14,121 nucleotides of DNA from DATLED01 sp046597375 (GCA_046597375.1 JBKJKM010000226.1:1-14121), one strand, 5' to 3'; shown: positions 7,008 to 14,121, counted from the first letter of the stretch. The notes: generated from the sequence alone by a model not told the origin. A program made the numbers and translations.

Positions 7008-8329
7008 TGCGGTATCTCGTTCTGGGGCTGGCCATCACCAACGAGGCGGTGGTCCGCCAAGCGCATGCGCGGGGTCACACCGTCGTCGTGCTCGACGATC
7101 ATCCCTCCGACGCGTCGAAGGACCGTGCGTTGGCCCTCGGCGTCGAAGTACTGGCGACCGACGACATCGACATCGAGGTCGTGGTCGCGGCCGTTGACGT
7201 CGTGGTGCCGTCTCCCGGGGTGCCCATCGCGCACCCGGTCATTACCGCTGCGGTGGCCGCCGGCGTCCCGGTATGGAGCGAGTTCGAACTGGCCGCCGAG
7301 TGGGACGACCGCCCGATCGTCGCCGTCACCGGTACGAACGGCAAGACCACGGTCACGACTCTGATCGCCGAGATGTTGAACGAGTCCGGTCGCGTCGTCG
7401 TGGCTGCCGGCAACAACGACCTCCCGCTTGTGGATGCCCTCGACCGTGACGACGTGGAGATCTTCGTCGTCGAGACGTCGTCGTTCCGACTGCAGTTCAC
7501 CGAGCGGTTCCGGCCCTCGGTGGCCGTGTGGCTGAACCTCTCACCGGACCACCTCGATTGGCACCCCTCGTTCGAGCACTACGCCGCCGCCAAGTTCCGC
7601 ATGTGGGCTGGGCAGCGCCCGACTGATGTTGCCGTGGCCAATGCCGACGACCCGGCGGTGCTCGAGTGGTCTCGGCGCGCGCCGGGGCGCGTCGTCACGT
7701 TCGGGTTGACGGACGGCGACTACCGCATCGTCGACGGTGAGCTGCGCACCCCCGCCGGCGTCCGCATCGCGAGCGTCGATGACCTGCCCCGCCGTCTTCC
7801 GCACGACCTGGCGAACGCGCTGGCGGCGGCCGCCGTCGCCTGCGAGGCCGGCGCCGACCTCGGGGCGATTCGCACGGTGCTCGAGCGATTCGGTGGCCTC
7901 CCCCATCGCGTGCAGCTGGTCGGCGACGCTGGAGGGGTGCGCTGGTACGACGACTCCAAGGCCACGACGCCGGCGTCGGTCGTCGCCGCGGTGTCCGGTT
8001 TCGCCTCGGCCGTGCTGATCGCCGGCGGCAAGAACAAGGGACTCGACCTGTCAGGGCTCCGATCGCTCGGTGCCGGCCTTCGAGGCGTCGTGGCCATCGG
8101 CGAGGCTGGTCCCATCGTGGCCGATACGTTCGCCGGCACGACGACGGTGGTGACGGCCGACTCGATGGATGAAGCCGTGGCGCGAGCCGCCGAGCTGGCC
8201 CGTCCCGGCGACGCGGTGCTGCTCTCGCCCGGGTGTGCGTCGTACGACTGGTACCGGAACTACGGCGAGCGGGGCGACGATTTCTCGCGCGCGGTCGCTG
8301 ACCTCATTGCGTCCGAGGTACGGACGTGA
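7007..8329 (+). CDS. murD: UDP-N-acetylmuramoyl-L-alanine:D-glutamate ligase MurD
   Basis: The predicted protein is 440 aa, the normal length. MurD adds D-glutamate to UDP-MurNAc-L-Ala with ATP. Domain 1 begins MRYLVLGLAITNEAVVRQA, a Rossmann-like UDP-binding fold. The central ATP loop is G109-T-N-G-K113-T-T. NLSPDHLDWHPSFEHYAAAK follows, containing the usual metal and carbamyl-lysine region. The C-terminal domain has D315-D-S-K-A-T-T and ends with LSPGCASYDWYRNYGERGDDF, matching the MurD signature LSPACASFDxFxNYExRG. ATG 7007 overlaps the mraY stop by one base (TGATG). The stop overlaps ftsW by 4 nt (GTGA). Confidence 0.95.
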   Translation: MRYLVLGLAITNEAVVRQAHARGHTVVVLDDHPSDASKDRALALGVEVLATDDIDIEVVVAAVDVVVPSPGVPIAHPVITAAVAAGVPVWSEFELAAEWDDRPIVAVTGTNGKTTVTTLIAEMLNESGRVVVAAGNNDLPLVDALDRDDVEIFVVETSSFRLQFTERFRPSVAVWLNLSPDHLDWHPSFEHYAAAKFRMWAGQRPTDVAVANADDPAVLEWSRRAPGRVVTFGLTDGDYRIVDGELRTPAGVRIASVDDLPRRLPHDLANALAAAAVACEAGADLGAIRTVLERFGGLPHRVQLVGDAGGVRWYDDSKATTPASVVAAVSGFASAVLIAGGKNKGLDLSGLRSLGAGLRGVVAIGEAGPIVADTFAGTTTVVTADSMDEAVARAAELARPGDAVLLSPGCASYDWYRNYGERGDDFSRAVADLIASEVRT

Positions 8330-9579
8330 CGGCCACTGACGACCCGAGAGTGCGGGCCCGCAAGCCCGTCGCATCCCGTCCGGTCAAGCCCGTGGCGTCG
8401 CGTCCCGTGAAGAGGGTCAAGGTGAAGGCGCCACCGCTGCCCCGTCCCGCCACCTACGTGCTGTTGCTTGTCGTCGTCGGCGCCCTCACGGTGCTGGGCC
8501 TGGTAATGGTGCTCTCGTCCTCATCCGTGCAGGCGCTGCGCAACCACGGTTCCTCGTGGTACTTCTTCAACCGCCAGCTCCTCTGGGTGCTCCTCGGCGT
8601 CGGCGCACTCGTGGCGACGTCCCGCGTCGACTACCGGCGCTGGCGGATGATCGCCGTGCCGGTCCTCGGCCTTTCGATTGGCCTCATGGTGCTCGTGCTC
8701 GTGCCCGGGGTCGGGATCCGCGTGAGCGGTTCGAGTCGGTGGCTGGGAGGTGGTCCGTTTCGGCTGCAGCCCTCGGAGCTGGCCAAGCTCGGGCTCCTTC
8801 TCTTCTGTTCCGACCTGTTGAGCCGGCGCAGCGACAAGGTTCGCAACTTCAAGGCCACCACCCGACCGGTGCTCGGATTCTTCGGTGCCGTGGCCATCCT
8901 GCTGCTGCTGCAACCCGACCTCGGCACCGCCCTCGTGACGGCCTGCATGGTCCTCGGCCTCCTGTTTCTCGCCGGCACGCCCCTGCACTGGATGGGCGGG
9001 ATCGGCATCGGAGCCGCCCTCAGCACCCTGGGCCTGGCCAAGATTGAGCCGTATCGCTGGCGACGGATGACGTCGTTCCTCAACCCTTTCGCCGATGCCT
9101 CCAACACCGGGTACCAGGCCGCCCAGGGTCGCATCGCTCTGGCCAACGGCGGCCTCTCGGGCGTCGGCCTCGGCGCCAGCCGAGCCAAGTGGGGCTTCTT
9201 GCCGGCCGCCCATACCGACTTCATCTTCGCCATTATCGGCGAGGAGCTCGGTCTCGCGGGCAGCCTCTCGGTGCTGGCCCTCTTCACCGGCTTCGGAGTT
9301 CTCGGAGCTCGGGCAGCGCTGCGCGCGCCCGACCGCTTCGGCTTTCTCTTGGCGGGTGGAATCACGTCGTGGGTGCTCGGCCAGGCCGTCATCAACATCG
9401 GCGCCGTCGTCGGATTGTTGCCGATCACCGGCGTGCCGTTGCCGTTCGTCTCCTCCGGTGGCTCGTCGCTCGTCCCGATGATGGCCGGGCTCGGCATGCT
9501 CCTGAACGTGACGCGCCAGGGCCGGACCCCGGCCCGGCGTCGCGTGACGGCGCCGGCCCCTGGCGCAGCGCGATCGTGA
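8326..9579 (+). CDS. ftsW: Septal peptidoglycan glycosyltransferase FtsW (SEDS family)
   Basis: The predicted protein is 417 aa. FtsW polymerises lipid II into glycan strands at the septum together with FtsI. A cytoplasmic N-terminus of about 43 residues, rich in Lys, Arg, Pro and Val, is followed by the SEDS membrane domain with about ten helices. Signature segments are LQPSELAKLGLLLF, GYQAAQGRIALANGGLSGVG, AHTD298FIFAIIGEELG with the catalytic aspartate, and LPFVSSGGSS near the end. The N-terminus contains a tandem duplication of KPVASRPV. GTG 8326 overlaps the murD stop, and GAGG (8315-8318) gives a good ribosome site 7 nt upstream. It could be confused with RodA, but its place between murD and murG supports FtsW. 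Confidence 0.94.
   Translation: MTATDDPRVRARKPVASRPVKPVASRPVKRVKVKAPPLPRPATYVLLLVVVGALTVLGLVMVLSSSSVQALRNHGSSWYFFNRQLLWVLLGVGALVATSRVDYRRWRMIAVPVLGLSIGLMVLVLVPGVGIRVSGSSRWLGGGPFRLQPSELAKLGLLLFCSDLLSRRSDKVRNFKATTRPVLGFFGAVAILLLLQPDLGTALVTACMVLGLLFLAGTPLHWMGGIGIGAALSTLGLAKIEPYRWRRMTSFLNPFADASNTGYQAAQGRIALANGGLSGVGLGASRAKWGFLPAAHTDFIFAIIGEELGLAGSLSVLALFTGFGVLGARAALRAPDRFGFLLAGGITSWVLGQAVINIGAVVGLLPITGVPLPFVSSGGSSLVPMMAGLGMLLNVTRQGRTPARRRVTAPAPGAARS
8362..8409 (+). repeat. 24-bp tandem duplication in the ftsW 5' coding region
   Basis: Bases 8362-8385 and 8386-8409 both encode KPVASRPV. The DNA copies differ only at synonymous third positions, so the duplication is not brand new and the peptide has been kept. 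It lies in the predicted cytoplasmic tail of FtsW and adds basic residues just before the first membrane helix. Confidence 0.85.
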
Positions 9580-10697
9580 CGCGTTGCTGGGCCGTGATCG
9601 CCGGCGGCGGCACCGCCGGCCACGTCGTGCCCGCCATTGCCATCGGACAGGCCCTCGTGGCGCGCGGGCACCCCGCTGACACGCTCCACTTCGTCGGGTC
9701 GCGCCGTGGCATCGATCGCCGACTCGTCCCTGCGGCGGGGTTTCCCCTGACGTTGCTGCCGGGCCGCGGCCTCGCCCGCAAGCTCACGATCGAGAACCTG
9801 CAGTCGTTGGCCGGGTTCGCCGCCGGGCTCGTTCTGGCCTTCTCCCTGCTGGTGCGCAAACGACCGGCCGTCGTGGTCTCGATGGGCGGGTACGCGGCGG
9901 CGCCGTGCGCCCTGGCCGCCGCCCTCCTGCGCATCCCGCTGGTGGTCGCCGAGCAGAACGCTGTTCCCACGGCGACGCATCGGCTCGTCGGTCGCTTTGC
10001 CGCAGCATCGGCCGTGCCATACGAGGGCACCCCGCTGCCCCATCCGGTCGTGACCGGCAATCCCGTGCGTCCCGAGATCCTCGCCGTCGACGCCTCGCCC
10101 ACCGGCCGGCTCGCCGCGCGACGCCAGTTCGGCCTTCCGGAGGACGCCGTGGTCATCGCCGCATTCGGGGGCTCGCTGGGCGCTCGCACCATCAATGCCG
10201 CGATCCTCGACCTCGTCGGCCGCTGGCAGGGCACGCCGCTGGCCGTGCGCCACGCCATCGGTGAGCGCGACTGGGACTGGGCCCTCGCCAACACGCCGAT
10301 CCTGGCCTCCGGGATGGTTGCGTACCAGCCCGTGCGCTACGAGGACCGGATGCCGGAGCTATTGGCCGCCTGCGATCTCGTCGTGGCCCGATCCGGAGGC
10401 AGTGTCGCCGAGCTGGCCGTCATCGGTCGGGCCGCCATTCTTGTGCCTCTTCCGATCGCGCCGTACGACCACCAGGCGCACAATGCGCAACAGCACGTGA
10501 AGGTGGGAGCGGCGCTGATGTTGCGCGACCCGGAGGTCACGGGGGAGCGTCTGGAGGCCGAGCTCCAGGACCTTCTGCGTGAAGGTCCGGAACGACTTCG
10601 GACGATGGGCGAAGCGGCCCGCTCGATCGGCCGGCCGGATGCCGCCGACGCTGTGGCCGACGTCGTCGAACGCCATGCCAAGCGGAAAACCGTATGA
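9576..10697 (+). CDS. murG: UDP-GlcNAc:lipid I N-acetylglucosaminyltransferase MurG
   Basis: The predicted protein is 373 aa, normal for this GT28/GT-B enzyme, which converts lipid I to lipid II at the inner membrane face. The N-terminal glycine loop is G10-G-G-T-A-G-H16-VVPA, followed by FVGSRRGID, a hydrophobic stretch near 75-95 and VVSMGGYAAAP. The C-terminal domain has AFGGSLGARTIN near 190 and the UDP-GlcNAc site R272-S-G-G-S-V-A-E279, then PLPIAPYDH299-Q300-AHN303-AQ. The RSGGSVAE form departs slightly from the commoner RxGAxTxxE. GTG 9576 overlaps the ftsW stop (GTGA); no strong ribosome site precedes it, so coupling to ftsW translation is likely. The frame is open upstream into ftsW, but the MurG homology begins at this start. 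Confidence 0.95.
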   Translation: MTRCWAVIAGGGTAGHVVPAIAIGQALVARGHPADTLHFVGSRRGIDRRLVPAAGFPLTLLPGRGLARKLTIENLQSLAGFAAGLVLAFSLLVRKRPAVVVSMGGYAAAPCALAAALLRIPLVVAEQNAVPTATHRLVGRFAAASAVPYEGTPLPHPVVTGNPVRPEILAVDASPTGRLAARRQFGLPEDAVVIAAFGGSLGARTINAAILDLVGRWQGTPLAVRHAIGERDWDWALANTPILASGMVAYQPVRYEDRMPELLAACDLVVARSGGSVAELAVIGRAAILVPLPIAPYDHQAHNAQQHVKVGAALMLRDPEVTGERLEAELQDLLREGPERLRTMGEAARSIGRPDAADAVADVVERHAKRKTV

Positions 10698-12079
10698 GCG
10701 ACGCCGACGTGTTCGACCTCGGCACGCCGCGCACTTTGCACGTCATCGGCTGCGGCGGAACAGGCATGAGCCCTATCACGACCGTTCTGGTCGCCATGGG
10801 TCACCGGGTGTCGGGCAGCGACAGCCGCGAAGGCCCGGTGCTCGACCGCCTTCGGGCGCTGGGCGTCGACGTGAAGATCGGTCAGCGACCCGAGCACCTC
10901 GGCCCGGACGTCGAAGCCGTGACGCGATCGACGGCCGTGCCCGACGCCAACCCCGAAGTGGTGGAGGCAGCACGTCGAGGGATCCCGGTGTTGCGGCGCG
11001 CCGGGGCGCTTGCCGGGATCTGCGCGCAGCGGCGGACCATCGCCGTCGCCGGCAGTCACGGCAAGACGACCACGTCGTCGATGTTGGCGCTCGTGCTGGT
11101 CGAGGCGGGGTTGCGCCCCTCGTTCATCGTCGGCGGTGAGCTGGCCGGTGGGAACGCCGTGTGGTCGGACGGCGAGTGGTTCGTCGTGGAGGCCGACGAG
11201 AGCGACGGCACGTTCCTGGAGCTCGGCGCCGAGGTGGCCATCGTCACCAGCGTCGAGCCCGACCATCTCGAGCACTGGGGGAACTTCGCCGCCCTCGAGG
11301 CCGGCTTCGATCGCTTCCTGACCGAGGCGACGGGTGTGCGAGTGGTGTGCGCCGACGATCGGGGTTCGGCGGCCGCCGGAGCCCGCGCCGGTAGCGCCGT
11401 CACCTACGGCACCACCGAAGGAGCCGACTACCGCATGGTCGAGGTGGCGGGCGGTCGCACCGGCATCACGTTCACCGTGGAGCACGGCGGCGCGACGCTG
11501 GGCGAGATCGCCCTCCCCGTACCGGGCATCCACAACGCCCGCAACGCCTGCGCCGCCGTGGCCGCCGCCGTCGAGATCGGCGCACCCTTCGACGACGCCG
11601 CCCGGGCGCTCGCTCGTTACGCCGGGGTTTCCCGTCGCTTCCAGTTCCGGGGGGAGCGTGATGGCGTCACCTTCATCGACGACTACGCCCACCTGCCGGG
11701 AGAGATCCTCCCGATGCTGGCGGCGGCTCGCGAGGGAGGGTGGCGGCGGATCGTCTGCGTCTTCCAACCGCACCGCTATTCGCGTATGGCCACGCTCGAC
11801 CTCGCCGATTTCGGCCCGGTCTTCGACGACGCTGACGTGCTCGTGTTGACGGAGATCTACGCCCAAGGCGAGGAACCCCGCCCGGGGGTCAGCGGGAAGC
11901 GGGTGCTGGAGGCGGTGCTCGACGCTCGTCCGGGCCGCAAGGCCTATTGGTTCCCGAGTCGGGCCGATCTGGCCATCAACGTCCGCAGCATCCTGCGTCC
12001 GGGGGACCTGTGTCTCACCCTCGGGGCCGGTGACCTGACGTTGCTCCCCGACGAGTTGCTGGGCAAGCGGTCGGGTTGA
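10694..12079 (+). CDS. murC: UDP-N-acetylmuramate:L-alanine ligase MurC
   Basis: The predicted protein is 461 aa, normal length. MurC adds L-alanine to UDP-MurNAc, the first ATP-dependent step of the stem peptide. It begins with a Rossmann-like domain (LHVIGCGGTGMSPI), then the MurC-type ATP loop G120-S-H-G-K124-T-T, where His replaces the Asn of other Mur ligases. FVVEADESDGTF and SVEPDHLEHWGN follow, then NARNACAAVAA, and the C-terminal domain with FQPHRYSR, DVLVLTEIYAQGEEPRPGVSG and LGAGDLT. The usual DDYxHHPTE motif is D329-D-Y-A-H333-L-P-G-E337, with two changed positions. ATG 10694 overlaps the murG stop (ATGA). The stop overlaps murB (TTGA). Confidence 0.95.
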   Translation: MSDADVFDLGTPRTLHVIGCGGTGMSPITTVLVAMGHRVSGSDSREGPVLDRLRALGVDVKIGQRPEHLGPDVEAVTRSTAVPDANPEVVEAARRGIPVLRRAGALAGICAQRRTIAVAGSHGKTTTSSMLALVLVEAGLRPSFIVGGELAGGNAVWSDGEWFVVEADESDGTFLELGAEVAIVTSVEPDHLEHWGNFAALEAGFDRFLTEATGVRVVCADDRGSAAAGARAGSAVTYGTTEGADYRMVEVAGGRTGITFTVEHGGATLGEIALPVPGIHNARNACAAVAAAVEIGAPFDDAARALARYAGVSRRFQFRGERDGVTFIDDYAHLPGEILPMLAAAREGGWRRIVCVFQPHRYSRMATLDLADFGPVFDDADVLVLTEIYAQGEEPRPGVSGKRVLEAVLDARPGRKAYWFPSRADLAINVRSILRPGDLCLTLGAGDLTLLPDELLGKRSG

Positions 12080-12984
12080 CGACGTCGCCACTCGCCGAGG
12101 CGGCCGTGCTCCTCGGCGACCTGGCGCAGCGGAACGCCCCGCTCGGTCCACTGACCACCTATCGGGTCGGGGGACCGGCCTCGCTGTTGGTGGAGTTGGC
12201 CGACGACGCCGCCGTCGATCGCGTCCGAGCGGCCGTGACGGCGACCGGCGTCGAGGTCTTGGTGATCGGCCGGGGCTCCAACCTGCTGGTCGCCGATCGG
12301 GGCTTCCACGGTTTGGCGCTCCTCCTCGGCGGGAACTTTGCGGCCGTCGACGTGCGCGCGGGCGAGCGGGTCGTCGCCGGCGCCGCCGTCAGCCTCCCCG
12401 TGCTGGCCCGACGGGTCGCGGCCGCCGGGCTCCGGGGCTTCGAGTGGGCCGTCGGGGTGCCAGGTTCGGTGGGAGGCGCAGTGCGAATGAACGCCGGCGG
12501 TCACGGATCGGACATGAGCCGGTCGCTCGTCCGCTTCCGCTTCGCCGACCTGCACGGCGGATCCGACGGCGACGCCGGACCCGACCGACTGGGTTACGCC
12601 TATCGGCACTCGACGATCGAGGCCCATCAGGTCGTGCTGGAAGCCGAGCTCCAACTCGTTGAAGGCGACCGGGCCGAGGCCGAGGCGGAGATCGCCGAGA
12701 TCGTGCGGTGGCGCCGAGCCAACCAGCCCGGCGGGCAGAACGCCGGCTCGGTGTTCACCAACCCGCCTGGTGCGTCGGCCGGCCGGCTCATCGAGTCGAT
12801 CGGCTTGAAGGGCCACCGACGGGGATCCGCGTTCGTCTCGCCGAAGCATGCGAACTTCTTTCAGGCCGATGCGGGCGGATCAGCCGACGACGTGCGGGAC
12901 TTGATCGAGGAGGTGCGCCAGCGCGTGGAAGTGGAGACCGGCATCGGACTCGTGCCCGAGCTGCGCATGGTGGGCTTCTCGTGA
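12076..12984 (+). CDS. murB: UDP-N-acetylenolpyruvoylglucosamine reductase MurB
   Basis: The predicted protein is 302 aa, matching the shorter type II MurB found in Gram-positive bacteria. This FAD enzyme reduces UDP-GlcNAc-enolpyruvate to UDP-MurNAc with NADPH. The FAD domain shows NAPLGPLTTYRVGGPA, VLVIGRGSNLLVADRGF and G127-VPGSVGGAVRMNAGGHG. Catalytic candidates are R177 in AYRHST, S225 in AGSVFTNPP (the proton donor position) and E295 in VPELRMVG. KHANFFQADAGGSADDV corresponds to the KHAxFxxN-x-G-x-A segment of the family. The TTG start overlaps the murC stop as TTGA and no other start fits the overlap pattern. The stop overlaps ftsQ. Confidence 0.94.
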   Translation: MTTSPLAEAAVLLGDLAQRNAPLGPLTTYRVGGPASLLVELADDAAVDRVRAAVTATGVEVLVIGRGSNLLVADRGFHGLALLLGGNFAAVDVRAGERVVAGAAVSLPVLARRVAAAGLRGFEWAVGVPGSVGGAVRMNAGGHGSDMSRSLVRFRFADLHGGSDGDAGPDRLGYAYRHSTIEAHQVVLEAELQLVEGDRAEAEAEIAEIVRWRRANQPGGQNAGSVFTNPPGASAGRLIESIGLKGHRRGSAFVSPKHANFFQADAGGSADDVRDLIEEVRQRVEVETGIGLVPELRMVGFS

Positions 12985-13769
12985 CCGGCATGGTTGACGA
13001 GTCACCGGCGCCGCGCCTGCGGATGGATCCAAGGATCAGAGAGCGCAGGGTTGCCGTTCGGCGCGACGAGGGTCGCCGTCGGCTCCGCCTGCTCCTCGTC
13101 GCAGCCTCGGCGGCCGCCGCGTTGGCGCTGGCGTTCGGGATCACCCGATCACCGTTGCTCGATGTCGACCGCGTTCAGGTGCTTGGTGCCGCCCAGACGC
13201 CGGTGTCCGAGATCACGATCGCCGCTGGCTTCGATCGCCGGCCGCAGCTCGCCGACGTCGAGCCCCGCGAGGTCGCCCGGCGCATCGAGGCTCTGCCTTG
13301 GGTACAGGAGGCGAGGGTTGTGCGCCATTGGCCAGGGACCGTCGAGGTGACGCTCGTCGAGCGGGCGCCGTTGGCCACGGTGGCGGCCGCCGCCGGTGGC
13401 TGGGCCCTGGTCGACCGATCCGGTCGCGTACTCGCCACCATGCCCGAGCCCTCCGCGGGGATGGTCCAGGTCACGGCCACACCCGTCCCCGCACCAGGGC
13501 AGGCAGCCGCGGCCGACGTTCGAGCCAGCCTGGCTGTGCTGGATGCACTGCCTCCGTCGTTGTCGGAGCGGGTCAACGGGCTCACGGTGGCCGCCGACGG
13601 CACCCTCGACGTCCACGCCGTTGGCCTCCCGATCATCCATTTCGGCCCGCCGGATCAGGTGCGCCCGAAGCTCGTGGCCCTGGCCACCCTGGCGGCGAGG
13701 ACCGACCTCCGGGGCGTCAAGGCGATCGATGTCCGGGTGCCCACGGCGCCGGTGTTGACCCGAGGGTGA
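12981..13769 (+). CDS. ftsQ: Cell division protein FtsQ/DivIB
   Basis: The predicted protein is 262 aa with one membrane span, the usual FtsQ/DivIB layout. An Arg-rich cytoplasmic tail (1-34) is followed by a transmembrane helix (about 35-54) and a POTRA domain (about 59-128) that begins LLDVDRVQVLGA and contains RRIEALPWVQEARVVRHWPGTVEVTLVER, broken here into its recognisable segments LPWVQEARV and WPGTVEV. A beta domain starts with GWALVDRSGRVL. FtsQ links FtsL and its partner to the divisome outside the membrane. GTG 12981 overlaps the murB stop (GTGA); an ATG three codons later (12990) is the alternative. The TGA stop lies inside the left arm of a dyad upstream of ftsZ, and the -35 box of the ftsZ promoter is within the last codons. 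Confidence 0.9.
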   Translation: MTGMVDESPAPRLRMDPRIRERRVAVRRDEGRRRLRLLLVAASAAAALALAFGITRSPLLDVDRVQVLGAAQTPVSEITIAAGFDRRPQLADVEPREVARRIEALPWVQEARVVRHWPGTVEVTLVERAPLATVAAAAGGWALVDRSGRVLATMPEPSAGMVQVTATPVPAPGQAAAADVRASLAVLDALPPSLSERVNGLTVAADGTLDVHAVGLPIIHFGPPDQVRPKLVALATLAARTDLRGVKAIDVRVPTAPVLTRG

Positions 13770-13784
13770 ACCTCAACGTAGACT
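13755..13784 (+). promoter_or_regulatory. Predicted sigma70-type promoter of ftsZ
   Basis: TTGACC (13755-13760), inside the end of ftsQ, and TAGACT (13779-13784) are 18 nt apart and fit a housekeeping promoter. A start near 13791 would give an ftsZ leader of about 105 nt. Actinobacteria often have extra ftsZ promoters in or just after ftsQ, which lets ftsZ be expressed apart from the upstream operon. The same -35 hexamer, TTGACC, is used by the predicted mraZ promoter. Confidence 0.6.
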
Positions 13785-13819
13785 TTCCACCACTTCGAGA
13801 GGTTCACAGTAACTCTCGA
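13766..13819 (+). promoter_or_regulatory. Overlapping dyads at the ftsZ promoter
   Basis: GTGAACCTC (13766-13774) is the perfect reverse complement of GAGGTTCAC (13799-13807). The arm centres are 33 bp apart, about three helical turns, with the -10 box between them. A second perfect dyad, TCGAGAG (13795-13801) with CTCTCGA (13813-13819), shares bases 13799-13801 with the first, so the two RNA hairpins cannot form together in full. As DNA this could be an operator; as RNA, an alternative-fold leader. Confidence 0.45.
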
Positions 13820-13842
13820 TCTGTACTTCAGGGTGACAGTTG

Positions 13843-13869
13843 AGGCCGGAGCGCTCGCGCGCCCGGCCT
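13843..13869 (+). other. Strong hairpin in the ftsZ 5' leader
   Basis: AGGCCGG (13843-13849) pairs with CCGGCCT (13863-13869), and GCGC (13851-13854) pairs with GCGC (13859-13862), closing a TCGC tetraloop with A13850 bulged. This gives 11 pairs, nearly all G-C. It ends 14 nt before the ftsZ ribosome site (GAGGGAG, 13884-13890). The following TTCCGCCCGTTT has only short T runs, so it is not a classic terminator. It may act in mRNA stability, attenuation or translation control. Confidence 0.5.
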
Positions 13870-13895
13870 TCCGCCCGTTTCTCGAGGGAGAACTT

Positions 13896-14121
13896 GATGG
13901 CCGGCGCAGGACCCAACTACATCGCAGAGATCAAGGTGGTCGGCGTCGGCGGTGGTGGCGTCAACGCCATCAACCGCATGATCGAGGTAGGCCTCAAGGG
14001 CGTCGAGTTCATCGCCGTCAACACCGACGCCCAGGCGCTGCTCATGAGCGACGCCGATCTCAAGCTCGACATCGGGCGCACGATCACCCGGGGCCTCGGT
14101 GCCGGCAGCGACCCCGATGTC
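13896..14121 (+). CDS. ftsZ: Cell division GTPase FtsZ, N-terminal part only
   Basis: Only the first 75 codons are present before the window ends. FtsZ is the tubulin-like GTPase that forms the cytokinetic ring. The visible part starts MAGAGPNYIAEIKVVGVGGGGVNAINRMIE in short recognisable segments: IAEIKVVGVGGGG with the nucleotide-binding glycines, VNAINRMIE, FIAVNTDAQAL, and LDIGRTITRGLGAG. All are standard for the N-terminal GTP-binding domain. ATG 13896 has a strong ribosome site (GAGGGAG, 13884-13890) 5 nt upstream. It follows ftsQ with no ftsA between, as in actinobacteria generally. The GTPase tubulin signature GGGTGTG and the C-terminal tail lie outside the window. Confidence 0.97.

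Noticed and set aside
9189..9575. Upstream extension of the murG frame into ftsW (502 aa)
   Set aside because: MurG homology starts right after GTG 9576, and the extension lies out of frame over conserved FtsW motifs.
8631..10253. A 540-codon minus-strand open frame opposite ftsW and murG
   Set aside because: Low-complexity composition, no domain, and both genes on the other strand have full family motifs. Smaller minus-strand frames at 2440-3663, 4873-5886 and 10337-12151 were dropped for the same reason.
12708..12980. Upstream extension of the ftsQ frame into murB (353 aa)
   Set aside because: It covers the conserved end of murB, and GTG 12981 makes the usual 4-nt overlap.
13770..13895. 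Absence of ftsA between ftsQ and ftsZ as a sign of gene loss
   Set aside because: Actinobacteria generally lack ftsA and use SepF and other anchors, so this is expected and not a finding.
1..14121. Mobile elements, CRISPR arrays, tRNA or rRNA genes, defence or secondary-metabolite systems
   Set aside because: Nearly all the sequence is accounted for by cell wall and division genes. I found no transposase, spaced repeat array, tRNA-like cloverleaf or rRNA-like stretch.

Overview
The window is the core of a dcw (division and cell wall) gene cluster, all on the + strand, from a high-GC bacterium. The gene set points to an actinobacterium: mraZ is present, ftsA is absent between ftsQ and ftsZ, murB sits between murC and ftsQ, GTG/TTG starts are common, and the MurE carries the meso-DAP-type DNPR motif. 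My best guess is class Acidimicrobiia or a relative, but that is an impression from protein style, not a computed placement.

Layout. 1-309 is the 3' end of a class I methyltransferase unrelated to the cluster. 310-537 is non-coding and holds a long hairpin, then a sigma70-like promoter embedded in a 10-bp-phased array of GTGG/GGGG boxes, the expected MraZ operator. Then come mraZ (538-948), a 137-nt structured spacer, rsmH (1086-2069), an ftsL-like gene (2066-2569), ftsI (2569-4542), murE (4561-5976), mraY (5973-7007), murD (7007-8329), ftsW (8326-9579), murG (9576-10697), murC (10694-12079), murB (12076-12984), ftsQ (12981-13769), a 126-nt spacer with its own promoter and strong RNA/DNA dyads, and the first 75 codons of ftsZ (13896 to the window end).

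How the genes work together. MurB, MurC, MurD and MurE make UDP-MurNAc-tripeptide from UDP-GlcNAc-enolpyruvate. MraY and MurG build lipid I and lipid II at the membrane. FtsW and FtsI polymerise and cross-link septal peptidoglycan. The FtsL-like protein and FtsQ scaffold them, and FtsZ makes the ring. RsmH methylates 16S rRNA, and MraZ is the cluster's DNA-binding regulator. Nine consecutive junctions overlap by 1 or 4 nt, which suggests translational coupling. The only breaks are mraZ/rsmH, ftsI/murE (18 nt) and ftsQ/ftsZ.

I see no mobile element, CRISPR array, tRNA, rRNA or accessory defence system, and no obviously new protein system. The points most worth a second look are regulatory (the phased MraZ array over the promoter and the ftsZ leader), the missing murF between murE and mraY, and a few substitutions in normally conserved ligase motifs.
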